Below, one piece after another: positions 47,987-55,892 of a stretch of 56,595 nt of DNA. Numbering within the stretch: the first letter of the stretch is position 1; each line of letters begins with the position of its first letter. The stretch lies in assembly GCF_001517545.1 (NCBI RefSeq), contig NZ_FBYA01000005.1, positions 155,381 through 211,975 on the forward strand, in the 5' to 3' direction. Made by a program: the position numbers and the translations under genes. Below the pieces are notes generated by a model. That model saw only the letters and a list, made by a program, of their open reading frames with translations. It searched no databases and was not told the DNA's origin. The stretch is from Limnohabitans sp. Rim47 (lineage in GTDB: Bacteria > Pseudomonadota > Gammaproteobacteria > Burkholderiales > Burkholderiaceae_C).

Positions 47987-49168
47987 TCAGCAGGTTTCGG
48001 CAAACAATTCGCGGCCGATCAACATGCGGCGAATCTCACTGGTGCCCGCGCCGATTTCATACAGCTTGGCATCGCGCCACAGACGGCCCAACGGGTATTC
48101 GTTGATGTAGCCGTTGCCACCAAAAATTTGCACGCCCTCTCCCGCCATCCAGGTGGCTTTTTCGGCGGTCCACAAAATGACGCTGGCGCAATCCTTGCGC
48201 ACTTGACGCACATGCTCAACGCCCAGCAAGTCGAGGTTTTTGGCCACGGTGTAGGCAAACGAGCGGCCCGCTTGCAGCACGGTGTACATGTCGGCCACCT
48301 TGCCCTGAATGAGCTGAAATTCACCAATGCTTTGGCCAAACTGCTTGCGGTCGTGGATGTAGGGGATCACGTTGTCCATGACGGCTTGCATGATGCCCAG
48401 CGGGCCACCTGTCAGCACCGCGCGTTCGTAGTCCAGGCCGCTCATCAGCACTTTGGCACCATTGTTCAGGCCACCCAAAATATTCGCCTCAGGCACTTCC
48501 ACATTGTTGAAAACCAGCTCGCCCGTGTGGCTGCCGCGCATGCCGAGTTTGTCCAGCTTTTGCGCGATCGAAAAACCCTTCATGCCCTTCTCGATCAAAA
48601 AGGCGGTCACGCCGCGTGCGCCCAGCTCGGGCTCGCTCTTGGCGTAGACCACCAAGGTGTCGGCATCGGGCCCGTTGGTGATCCACATCTTGGAACCGTT
48701 GAGCAGGTAATAACCGCCTTTGTCTTCGGCCTTGAGTTTCATGCTCAGCACATCCGAGCCCGCGCCGGGTTCGGACATGGCCAATGCGCCCACGTGCTCG
48801 CCACTGATCAGCTTGGGCAGGTATTTGGCGCGTTGCTCGGGCGTGCCGTTGCGCTTGATTTGGTTCACGCACAGGTTGGAGTGCGCGCCGTAGCTCAGGC
48901 CCACAGAGGCGCTGGCTCGCGAGATTTCTTCCATGGCGATCATGTGCGCCAAATACCCCATGTTCGCGCCGCCGTACTCCTCACCCACGGTGATGCCCAA
49001 CACGCCCAAGTCGCCCATCTTGCGCCACAGGTCCATGGGGAATTGATCGTCACGGTCGATCTGCGCCGCACGCGGGGCAATTTCGGCTTGCGCAAAATCA
49101 CGCACCGCGTCGCGCAGAGCATCGATGTCTTCACCGAGTTGGAAATTCAGGCCGGGCAGGTTGTTCAT
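47987..49168 (-). CDS. liuA: Isovaleryl-CoA dehydrogenase
   Basis: A 393-residue acyl-CoA dehydrogenase with family motifs ALAMSEPGAGSDVLSMKLKA, YYLLNGSKMWITNGPDA and the C-terminal QIFGGNGYINEYPLGRLWRDAKLYEIGAG. The SGLDYERAVL(T/A)GGPLGIMQAVMD region, carrying the catalytic Glu, is characteristic of IVD rather than other members. It oxidises isovaleryl-CoA to 3-methylcrotonyl-CoA, the substrate of LiuBD. The start at ATG 49168 has an AGGAG site. It follows a thioesterase and a LiuR-type operator. Confidence 0.95.
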   Translation of the reverse strand: MNNLPGLNFQLGEDIDALRDAVRDFAQAEIAPRAAQIDRDDQFPMDLWRKMGDLGVLGITVGEEYGGANMGYLAHMIAMEEISRASASVGLSYGAHSNLCVNQIKRNGTPEQRAKYLPKLISGEHVGALAMSEPGAGSDVLSMKLKAEDKGGYYLLNGSKMWITNGPDADTLVVYAKSEPELGARGVTAFLIEKGMKGFSIAQKLDKLGMRGSHTGELVFNNVEVPEANILGGLNNGAKVLMSGLDYERAVLTGGPLGIMQAVMDNVIPYIHDRKQFGQSIGEFQLIQGKVADMYTVLQAGRSFAYTVAKNLDLLGVEHVRQVRKDCASVILWTAEKATWMAGEGVQIFGGNGYINEYPLGRLWRDAKLYEIGAGTSEIRRMLIGRELFAETC

Positions 49169-49230
49169 GGGAGGGCTCCTAGGGGCTGTGGGGCTTGAGC
49201 GCGATGCGCTGTGATTCAAAAAAATAGAGG

Positions 49231-49665
49231 TCAGTACGTTTGGGCAACGGGTGCCACGGTCTGCTGCATCACCGCGCAGGGCGATGTTTTGCCATCGGCA
49301 TCGATGTGCACCACCTCGGCCGATGTGACGATGACACGGCGTCCGGCTTTGAGCACTTTGCCAATGGCGCGGATTTCACCGCCTTGGAAACTGTTTAAAA
49401 AATTGATTTTGTATTCGACGGTGACCACTTCCATGCCCTCTGGGGCCACGGTGAGGGCCGCGTAGCCTCCGGCAATGTCGGCCAGTGCGCCAATGGCACC
49501 GCCATGAAAGCCGCCTTGCTGTTGGGTGAGCTTGTCGCTGTAGGGCAAGGCCAGCTCCACCTGGCCGGGCGTGGCCGACAGCAAGCGCACCCCCAAATGG
49601 GTCATCAAGCCCTGACGGGCCAGACTGAGGGCAACACGCTCGTGAGGAAAAGAGGCTGTGGTCAC
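49231..49665 (-). CDS. PaaI-family hotdog-fold thioesterase
   Basis: A 144-residue single-hotdog protein. GGFHGGAIGALADIAGGYAA near residue 52 carries the PaaI-type HGG motif and catalytic Asp, and the later VEYKINFLNSF strand is also typical. It should hydrolyse an acyl-CoA, perhaps to spare CoA when the leucine pathway backs up. First gene of the run that continues with ivd, directly downstream of a promoter with a LiuR-type operator. Confidence 0.88.
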   Translation of the reverse strand: MTTASFPHERVALSLARQGLMTHLGVRLLSATPGQVELALPYSDKLTQQQGGFHGGAIGALADIAGGYAALTVAPEGMEVVTVEYKINFLNSFQGGEIRAIGKVLKAGRRVIVTSAEVVHIDADGKTSPCAVMQQTVAPVAQTY

Positions 49666-49693
49666 ATGAATCCTGTGGTCAAGTCAAGCCGGG

Positions 49694-49722
49694 ACTTTAA
49701 TTGACGTTTACGTCAACGTCAA
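49694..49722 (-). promoter_or_regulatory. LiuR-type operator within the thioesterase-ivd promoter
   Basis: The palindrome at 49701-49716 has 7-bp arms TTGACGT/ACGTCAA around TT. On the minus strand it lies between a -35-like TTGACG (49717-49722) and a -10-like TAAAGT (49694-49699), exactly 17 bp apart. Operators inside the spacer are the hallmark of MerR-family control. The liuR-like gene is the immediate neighbour. Confidence 0.72.
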
Positions 49723-49764
49723 TTGAAAAAATGGGCGGATCACTGCCCAGAAAATGCCCCTGAC

Positions 49765-50169
49765 TCAAACCTGGCCTGAAGCTTTGCTTGTCTTGTTCAG
49801 CAAACTGCGGGTTTCTTTTTCGTGGGTTTTGACTTCGTCCAGCGTCGCCTCCAGGTCCGCCAGTTGCGATTCCAATTGGCGACGGTGTTCGGCCAGCACG
49901 ACCAAAAACTTTTTCAACTGGGGGCCGGTGTCACGTGGGCTGTCGTACATGTCGATCAGGTCCTTGGCCTCGGTGAGCGACAGGCCCAGGCGCTTGGCCC
50001 GCAAGGTCAGTTTTAGGCGGGTGCGGTCGCGGGCCGAATACACCCGGTTGCGCCCGCCCGGCCCAGAACGCTCGGGCTCCAACAAGCCCATGTCTTCGTA
50101 AAAACGGATGGCGCGGGTGGTCAGGTCAAATTCCTGGGCCAAATCGCTGATCGTGTAAATATTCGCCAT
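49765..50169 (-). CDS. liuR: MerR family regulator, LiuR-like
   Basis: A 134-residue MerR protein. The winged helix is YTISDLAQEFDLTTRAIRFYEDMGLL, followed by RNRVYSARDRTRLK and a long dimerisation helix (residues about 85-125). There are no Cys ligands for metal, which fits the LiuR group that controls branched-chain amino acid catabolism. Both matching TTGACGT/ACGTCAA sites flank the gene, at 49701-49722 and 50248-50268. Confidence 0.88.
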   Translation of the reverse strand: MANIYTISDLAQEFDLTTRAIRFYEDMGLLEPERSGPGGRNRVYSARDRTRLKLTLRAKRLGLSLTEAKDLIDMYDSPRDTGPQLKKFLVVLAEHRRQLESQLADLEATLDEVKTHEKETRSLLNKTSKASGQV

Positions 50170-50247
50170 GGCGTACAGGGTCCTTCGCTGGATTGCACAA
50201 GAGAGACAGCAGGGTCAAAACCCGCCCCCTAGAATGCAAATTCATGT

Positions 50248-50278
50248 TTGACGTTACGTTAACGTCAATGATTCGAAT
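50248..50278. promoter_or_regulatory. LiuR-type operator in the liuR/MBL divergent promoter
   Basis: TTGACGT at 50248-50254 and ACGTCAA at 50262-50268 surround a TACGTTA centre with a nested palindrome ACGTTAACGT. In the plus direction TTGACG is followed 19 bp later by TCGAAT (50273-50278), a MerR-like long spacer. In the minus direction TTGACG (50263-50268) is followed by ATGAAT after 17 bp. One site could therefore serve both divergent genes. Confidence 0.62.
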
Positions 50279-50300
50279 GCTAACCCAAACTACCTGACGC

Positions 50301-51437
50301 ATGTCCACCTTGCCCACAGCGCCCGTGATGCAAATTCCTGCGACACGCGCCGAGCCCGTCTCCATGGCTGCCCCCTTGAAATACCCACTCGATGAACAGT
50401 TGCCCGCATTGGGCGCGGCCATCGAGGTAGCGCCGGGCATTTTCTGGTTGCGCATGGGCTTGCCTTTTGCGCTGAACCACATCAACTTGTGGCTTTTGCG
50501 TGACCGCATGCCGCACCCCACGCAAGCGGGCGTGGTGCAAGAGGGCTGGACTGCGGTGGACTGCGGCATCGACAACCCCGCCACCCGCACGGCTTGGCTG
50601 CAAATAGAAGCATCGGTGCTGCAAGGCTTGCCGATCCTGCGCGTGCTGGTAACCCACATGCACCCAGACCACATGGGCCTGGCGCACTGGCTGTGTGATC
50701 GTTGGCAAGCCCCGTTGTGGATGAGCACCAGCGAATACCAATCGGCTTTGCTGGCCTGCACGGGGGTGTCCAATTTCGGGGGTGATGCCACGGTGCAGTT
50801 TTTTGCCGCTCACGGCTGGAACAAGGCCGAAGAGTTGGCCGTGGTCAAGTCACGGGTGGGCTACTACACCAGCATGGTGCCGCAGGTACCACGCAGCTAT
50901 GTCCGCTTGATGGCCGGTGCTTCAGTCCAGATTGGCGAGCATGCGTTTGAATGCATCAGCGGCTTTGGCCATTCGCCCGAGCACATGGCTTTGCACGATG
51001 CGCAGCATGGGGTGCTGATCAGCGGCGACATGTTGCTGCCCTCGATTTCCACCAACGTCAGCGTGTACGCCATGGAGCCCGACAGCAATCCGCTGCAGCT
51101 GTTTCTGGACTCGCTCGACAAGATGGCGCATCTGCCGGACGACACCTTGGTGCTGCCCTCGCATGGCCGCCCCTTCAAGGGCGCGGCTGCACGCATGGCG
51201 CAGTTGCATACCCACCACCAAGAACGGCTGGACGAATTGCTGGCAGCCTGCAGCCCACAAGCGCTCAGTGCCCACGATGTGCTGCCCTTGATTTTCAAAC
51301 GAGCGCTGGATGTGCACCAAACCACTTTTGCCATGGGTGAGGCCGTGGCCCACCTGAACTTGCTGTGCCTGGCAGGCAGGCTGCTGCGCCAGCGCGGCAC
51401 GGACGGCATTTACCGTTTCAGCACCGCTCAATCCTGA
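50301..51437 (+). CDS. Metallo-beta-lactamase fold hydrolase
   Basis: A 378-residue MBL-fold protein with THMHPDHMG (HxHxDH, near residue 118), GFGHSPEHMALHD, LISGDML and LPSHGRPF, giving a full binuclear zinc site. The long N-terminal extension before TAVDCGID and the C-terminal helical domain resemble acyl-CoA-linked MBL hydrolases found beside Liu genes in betaproteobacteria. The substrate is unknown. It is divergent from liuR across a shared LiuR-type operator, so it is probably part of that regulon. Confidence 0.86.
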   Translation: MSTLPTAPVMQIPATRAEPVSMAAPLKYPLDEQLPALGAAIEVAPGIFWLRMGLPFALNHINLWLLRDRMPHPTQAGVVQEGWTAVDCGIDNPATRTAWLQIEASVLQGLPILRVLVTHMHPDHMGLAHWLCDRWQAPLWMSTSEYQSALLACTGVSNFGGDATVQFFAAHGWNKAEELAVVKSRVGYYTSMVPQVPRSYVRLMAGASVQIGEHAFECISGFGHSPEHMALHDAQHGVLISGDMLLPSISTNVSVYAMEPDSNPLQLFLDSLDKMAHLPDDTLVLPSHGRPFKGAAARMAQLHTHHQERLDELLAACSPQALSAHDVLPLIFKRALDVHQTTFAMGEAVAHLNLLCLAGRLLRQRGTDGIYRFSTAQS

Positions 51438-52357
51438 GACAGGTCCACGGGTGCTTGCCGCAGGGCTTTGCGCCGCTGGGCATAGTCGGGCATGACCTCA
51501 CCCACGGTTTCCCAAAAGCGGGGGCTGTGGTTCATCTCGCGCAAATGCGCCAACTCGTGCACCACCACATAGTCGATCTGGCTGATGGGCAAGTGGATGA
51601 GCCGCCAGTTCAAGCGAATGTGGCCATCGTTGCGCGCACTGCCCCACCGGGTGCTGGCACTCGACAAACTGAGCTTGAGCCAGCGCACCCCCAACAGCGG
51701 CGCAAAGTGCTGCAAGCGCTGCTCAAACAAGGCCTTGGCCTGCCTCTTGAGCCAGACCTGCGCGGCATCGCGCACTTGCGTGACCGATGCACCTGGCGGC
51801 ACCGTGACCGGCAAAATTTGATCGGGCGCGATGTCTTGCCCGTGCACGCGGCCCACGCCGCGCTCGAGCACACACAACTGCACGGTGCGCCCCAAAAATG
51901 GCACTTCAGCACCATGACGCCACTCGATGGCTTTTTGAAATTGTTCGGTTTGCCGCTCTTTGAACTGCTGCAACTTGGCCACGATCCAGGGGCCTTTTTC
52001 CTGCACAGCGGCGTCCACCTCGCGCAACGTCACCCAGTTGGGCGCGCGCACCACCAAACCATCGGCCCCCACCATGAAGCCAATGCTCTTGCGACGCGAG
52101 CGCTCAAAACGGTAAGACACCACGACATCTTGCAACTGCGCATGACGGTTGGCTGCGGGGTGGGTGAACCCGATGGGGGCGGGCACCTGCGCATCACCGG
52201 GCAAGCACTGATCGACAGCTGGCGAAGAACGGTCAGTTGAACGGTCAGTTGGCGAAGCACTCAGCCCGCTGGGCTGTGCGGTAGGCGTGACGGGCTTGGC
52301 CTGCACGGGATCGCCACCCGTGAAAAAATCCAGCACAAACTGCAAAGGCGCTCGCAT
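51428..52357 (-). CDS. YgjP-like zinc metallopeptidase domain protein (DUF45/M48-related)
   Basis: A 309-residue protein. The first 75 residues are Pro/Ser/Thr-rich and probably disordered; they include TDRSTDRS, encoded by a 12-bp tandem duplication at about 52230-52253. The YgjP domain follows, with RRKSIGFMVGADGLVVRAPNWV, RWGSARNDGHIRLNWRLIHLP and the zinc motif HELAHLREMNHSPRFW. The role in E. coli is unclear. The last bases overlap the end of the MBL gene. Confidence 0.87.
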   Translation of the reverse strand: MRAPLQFVLDFFTGGDPVQAKPVTPTAQPSGLSASPTDRSTDRSSPAVDQCLPGDAQVPAPIGFTHPAANRHAQLQDVVVSYRFERSRRKSIGFMVGADGLVVRAPNWVTLREVDAAVQEKGPWIVAKLQQFKERQTEQFQKAIEWRHGAEVPFLGRTVQLCVLERGVGRVHGQDIAPDQILPVTVPPGASVTQVRDAAQVWLKRQAKALFEQRLQHFAPLLGVRWLKLSLSSASTRWGSARNDGHIRLNWRLIHLPISQIDYVVVHELAHLREMNHSPRFWETVGEVMPDYAQRRKALRQAPVDLSQD

Positions 52358-52375
52358 GGTTCGCCCCGTGCCGGC

Positions 52376-53125
52376 TCAGAGGCCTGTGGCGACGGGATAA
52401 GCCTCGGGATCGAGGCGGTGCATTTCAGACTCGATCCAGGTCTCGACTTCGAGCATCAGCTCTTCGGCACTGCGGCCTTCGCTGGCGATCGCTTTGCCGA
52501 TCGAGATGTCCACCACGCCCGGGGTCTTGACGAACGCGCGGGTCGGCCAGCAACGCGCCGACGTGACCGCAATCGGAATGATCGGCACGCCCGCTGCAAT
52601 GGCCAAGCGGGCACCGCCGCTTTTGTATTCGCCCTTTTGGCCACGTGGAATGCGCGTGCCTTCCGGGAACATGATCACCCACACCCCCTCTTCCATCAGG
52701 CGACGGCCTTGCTGCACCACCTTGGCAAAAGCGCGCGATCGCTGCTTGCGGTCAATGTGAATCATGTCCAAACGGCCCATAGCCCAGCCGAAAAACGGCA
52801 CACTGAGCAGCTCTTTTTTGAACACATAGGCCAGCGGGTGCGGCATGATCGCGGGCATCACAAAGGTCTCCCAGGTGGACTGGTGCTTGACCAACAACAC
52901 CGCCGGATCTTTGCTGCCTTGGGGCAAGTTTTCCATGCCCTGAATGCGGTTTTCAATGCCCAGAATCCAGGTGCCGCTGTTCACCGCCAGACGCAGCCAG
53001 CCAGCACAAATCCAATACAGGCGGGTGCTGCTGACAAAGTAAGAGACCACGACCACGAACAGCGCCCAAGGGATGACCGTGATGGCCATCCACACAAGGT
53101 GAGCGATGGAGCGAATTAGTTTCAT
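52376..53125 (-). CDS. plsC: Lysophospholipid / 1-acylglycerol-3-phosphate acyltransferase
   Basis: A 249-residue membrane-bound acyltransferase. One N-terminal membrane segment (ITVIPWALFVVVVSYFV) is followed by KHQSTWETF, where the usual HX4D motif is HX4E; then VPFFGWAMG, MFPEGTRIPRG and VPIIPIAVTSARCWP follow. It makes phosphatidic acid or acylates other lysolipids. The HQSTWE variant is frequent in betaproteobacterial homologues. The start is ATG 53125. Confidence 0.88.
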   Translation of the reverse strand: MKLIRSIAHLVWMAITVIPWALFVVVVSYFVSSTRLYWICAGWLRLAVNSGTWILGIENRIQGMENLPQGSKDPAVLLVKHQSTWETFVMPAIMPHPLAYVFKKELLSVPFFGWAMGRLDMIHIDRKQRSRAFAKVVQQGRRLMEEGVWVIMFPEGTRIPRGQKGEYKSGGARLAIAAGVPIIPIAVTSARCWPTRAFVKTPGVVDISIGKAIASEGRSAEELMLEVETWIESEMHRLDPEAYPVATGL

Positions 53126-53138
53126 GGACAGGGGCGAT

Positions 53139-53711
53139 TCAAGTCGGCGTCGTGGAAGAAGCGTCACCCAAGAGGTGATCGACAAAGGCAGCCAGATCGG
53201 CGTGCACCCGGGTATGAGCCGGGAAACTGGGCGGCAATGTCTGGCCTTGAACATCAGAAGATCGCCCGGTCAGCACCAGATGCGGCACGCATCCGGCAAT
53301 CTGCGCCGCTTGCATGTCGCGCAGGCTGTCGCCGACATAAGGCACCCCCGCCAGATCGATGCCGTAACGCTCTGAGATCTGCTGCAACAAACCAGGAGCG
53401 GGTTTGCGACAGGCGCAAGCCTCGTCTGGGGCATGAGGACAGTAAAAAATGGCATCAATGCGGCCGCCCGCTGCGGCCAAGGTCTTGAGCATGTGGCTGT
53501 GCACCGCGTTGAGTGCGGCCATGTCAAACAAGCCACGGCCCAAGCCCGACTGGTTCGTGGCCAGCACCACATGAAAGCCCGCGTGGTTTAGACGACTGAT
53601 CGCGTCCAAGGAGCCGTGCAAAGGATGCCACTCTTCGGGTGATTTGACGAACTCGTCACTGGCCCGGTTGATGGTGCCATCGCGGTCCAGAATGACGAGT
53701 TTGATTTGCAT
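53139..53711 (-). CDS. gmhB: D-glycero-beta-D-manno-heptose 1,7-bisphosphate 7-phosphatase GmhB
   Basis: A 190-residue HAD phosphatase with LDRDGTINRAS near residue 9, the zinc-loop pattern CPHAPDEACACRKPAPG near 92-108, and VGDSLRDMQAAQIAG. These fit GmhB, which removes the 7-phosphate in ADP-heptose synthesis for lipopolysaccharide. Close to histidinol-phosphatase, but the neighbouring plsC and lack of his genes favour GmhB. Confidence 0.92.
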   Translation of the reverse strand: MQIKLVILDRDGTINRASDEFVKSPEEWHPLHGSLDAISRLNHAGFHVVLATNQSGLGRGLFDMAALNAVHSHMLKTLAAAGGRIDAIFYCPHAPDEACACRKPAPGLLQQISERYGIDLAGVPYVGDSLRDMQAAQIAGCVPHLVLTGRSSDVQGQTLPPSFPAHTRVHADLAAFVDHLLGDASSTTPT

Positions 53712-53724
53712 GGCCGTGGTTTGA

Positions 53725-55881
53725 TCAGGCAGCCAAGCGCGACAAATCGGCGACGCGATTCATCGCCACATGCAGCGACTTGAGCAGGCCCTGGCGGTTC
53801 AGGCGCAGGTCCATTTCTTCCGCATTGACCATCACATCGTCAAAGAAGGCATCGACCGGGGCGCGCAGCGCAGCCAAGGTCTGCAGGCTGGCGGTGTAGT
53901 CGCCCGCCTTGAATTGCGCCTCGGATTCAGGCAGCAACTTTTGCATGACGGCGTAGAGGTTTTTCTCGGCGTCTTCTTGCAGCAATGCGGTGTTCACATG
54001 GGCGTCCACCTCACCGGCTTTTTTCAGGATATTGCCAATCCGTTTGTTGGCTGCGGCCAAGGCTGGGCTCTCAGGCAAGGCGGCAAAGGCCCGCACCGCG
54101 GACAAAAACTGGCCAATCTGACCCAGACGAGCGGGACGCAGCGCCATCACCGCATCCACCTCTTGGGCACTAAAGCCCTGCTCGCGCAAGCTGCCGGCCA
54201 AGCGGTCATAGATGAAGTCAATCAGCGCGCCCGAAGCATTGGTGATCTTGTCGCCAAACACGGGGATGGCCAGCGACAGCAACTCGGGCAAGCCCAAAGC
54301 CACATCTTTTTCGATCAGCATACGGATCACGCCCAGTGCATGACGGCGCAGCGCGAACGGGTCTTTGTCGCCCGTGGGCACATTGCCGATGCCGAACATG
54401 CCCACCAAGGTTTCGAGCTTGTCGGCCAGCGCCACCACCAAGCCCACGCTGTTGCGTGGCAACTCGTCGCCCGCAAAACGGGGTTTGTAGTGGTCTTCGA
54501 TCGCCTCGGCCACCTCGGTGCTCAGACCATCGTGGCGGGCGTAGTAACCGCCCATGATGCCTTGCAACTCAGGGAACTCGCCGACCATATCGGTCAGCAA
54601 ATCGGTCTTGGCCAGGCGGGCTGCCTGCTCGGCTTGCTGCGCCAAGGCATCACCGCCCACTTGCAGGCCAATGGCCTTGGCAATGGCGCAAACCCGAGCC
54701 ATGCGCTCGCCCTGCGTGCCCAGCTTGTTGTGATAAACCACCTTGGACAGGCCTTCGACGCGCGACTCCAGTGTTTTCTTGCGGTCTTGGTCAAAGAAGA
54801 ATTTGGCGTCGGCCAAGCGCGGGCGCACCACGCGCTCATTACCACCGATCACCGCCGAGGCATCCGAGGGGCTGATGTTGCTCACCACCAAAAACTGGTG
54901 CGTCAACTTGCCAGCGGCGTCGAGCAGCGGGAAGTATTTTTGATTGGCCTTCATCGTGAGGATCAGGCACTCTTGCGGGACGCCCAAAAACTCGGTCTCA
55001 AACTGGCAAGTCAGCACGTTCGGACGCTCAACCAAGGCGGTCACTTCGTCCAGCAAGGCGTCGTCTTCGATGGGCTTCGCACCCCCACCCACCTGGGCAG
55101 CCGCCGCGTTCAGCTGGCGCACGATCTCGGCACGGCGTTCGGCAAAGCTGGCAATGACCGCGCCATCGCGCTTGAGCACTTCGTCGTACTGGTCGGCGTG
55201 CGGTAAGACCACGGGCGAGACCTTGGCTTCAAAGCGATGACCTTGTGTGCTGTTGCCTGCGCTCAAGCCCAAGGCCTTGACCGGCACCACGGCGGCACCG
55301 TGCATGGCGATCAAACTGTGCGCCGGACGCACAAAGTTGACGCTGGTCCAGCCGGGCAAAAAGTTCTCGATGCCGCAATCGGTTTCCAGCTGGTACTGCA
55401 TGACTTTGGGAATAGGCAGTTTGGCCAGCGCTTCTTCCAGCGCCTTTTGCAAGCCCACTTGCAGCGAAGCGCCTTTGACCACGCTGTCGTAAAAAAGGGC
55501 TTCGGCACCCGCTTTGCCAGACGCGTCGGGGGCGCGCTTGAGCGCGGCCACAGCGGCAGCCGGATCGCTCAGGTCAGCGCCCAGGGCTTGCAGCTTTTTG
55601 AGCAAGGCGGGTGTGGCGTTTCCAGCAGCATCCAGACCCACGGCCACAGGCATCAGCTTTTGCTGCACGGCCTTGTCGGCAGCTTGCGCGGCCACAGCCG
55701 TCACATGCGCGGCCAAGCGGCGGGGCGATGCAAACGCGGTCACCACGGCATCAGCACCCGCCAGGCCCTGGGCCTTGAGTTGCTCGGCCAGCACACCCGA
55801 AAAGGCCAAGCCCAACTTATTGAGCACCTTGGGCGGCAGCTCTTCGACAAACAGTTCAACCAGCAAGTTTTGTATCGTCAT
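53725..55881 (-). CDS. glyS: Glycyl-tRNA synthetase beta subunit
   Basis: A 718-residue beta subunit, full length for the alpha2beta2 GlyRS of bacteria. It starts LLVELFVEELPPKVLNKLGLAF and contains YFPLLDAAGKLTHQFLVVSNI, an HD-like region (LTDMVGEFPELQGIMGGYYAR) and the GDKDPFALRRHALGVIRML segment; the C-terminal anticodon-binding-like DALR region ends FFDDVMVNAEEMDLRLNR. It binds tRNA-Gly and pairs with GlyQ just upstream. The start at ATG 55881 is the standard MTIQNLLVE form. Confidence 0.96.
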   Translation of the reverse strand: MTIQNLLVELFVEELPPKVLNKLGLAFSGVLAEQLKAQGLAGADAVVTAFASPRRLAAHVTAVAAQAADKAVQQKLMPVAVGLDAAGNATPALLKKLQALGADLSDPAAAVAALKRAPDASGKAGAEALFYDSVVKGASLQVGLQKALEEALAKLPIPKVMQYQLETDCGIENFLPGWTSVNFVRPAHSLIAMHGAAVVPVKALGLSAGNSTQGHRFEAKVSPVVLPHADQYDEVLKRDGAVIASFAERRAEIVRQLNAAAAQVGGGAKPIEDDALLDEVTALVERPNVLTCQFETEFLGVPQECLILTMKANQKYFPLLDAAGKLTHQFLVVSNISPSDASAVIGGNERVVRPRLADAKFFFDQDRKKTLESRVEGLSKVVYHNKLGTQGERMARVCAIAKAIGLQVGGDALAQQAEQAARLAKTDLLTDMVGEFPELQGIMGGYYARHDGLSTEVAEAIEDHYKPRFAGDELPRNSVGLVVALADKLETLVGMFGIGNVPTGDKDPFALRRHALGVIRMLIEKDVALGLPELLSLAIPVFGDKITNASGALIDFIYDRLAGSLREQGFSAQEVDAVMALRPARLGQIGQFLSAVRAFAALPESPALAAANKRIGNILKKAGEVDAHVNTALLQEDAEKNLYAVMQKLLPESEAQFKAGDYTASLQTLAALRAPVDAFFDDVMVNAEEMDLRLNRQGLLKSLHVAMNRVADLSRLAA

Positions 55882-55892
55882 GTCGTTCTCCC

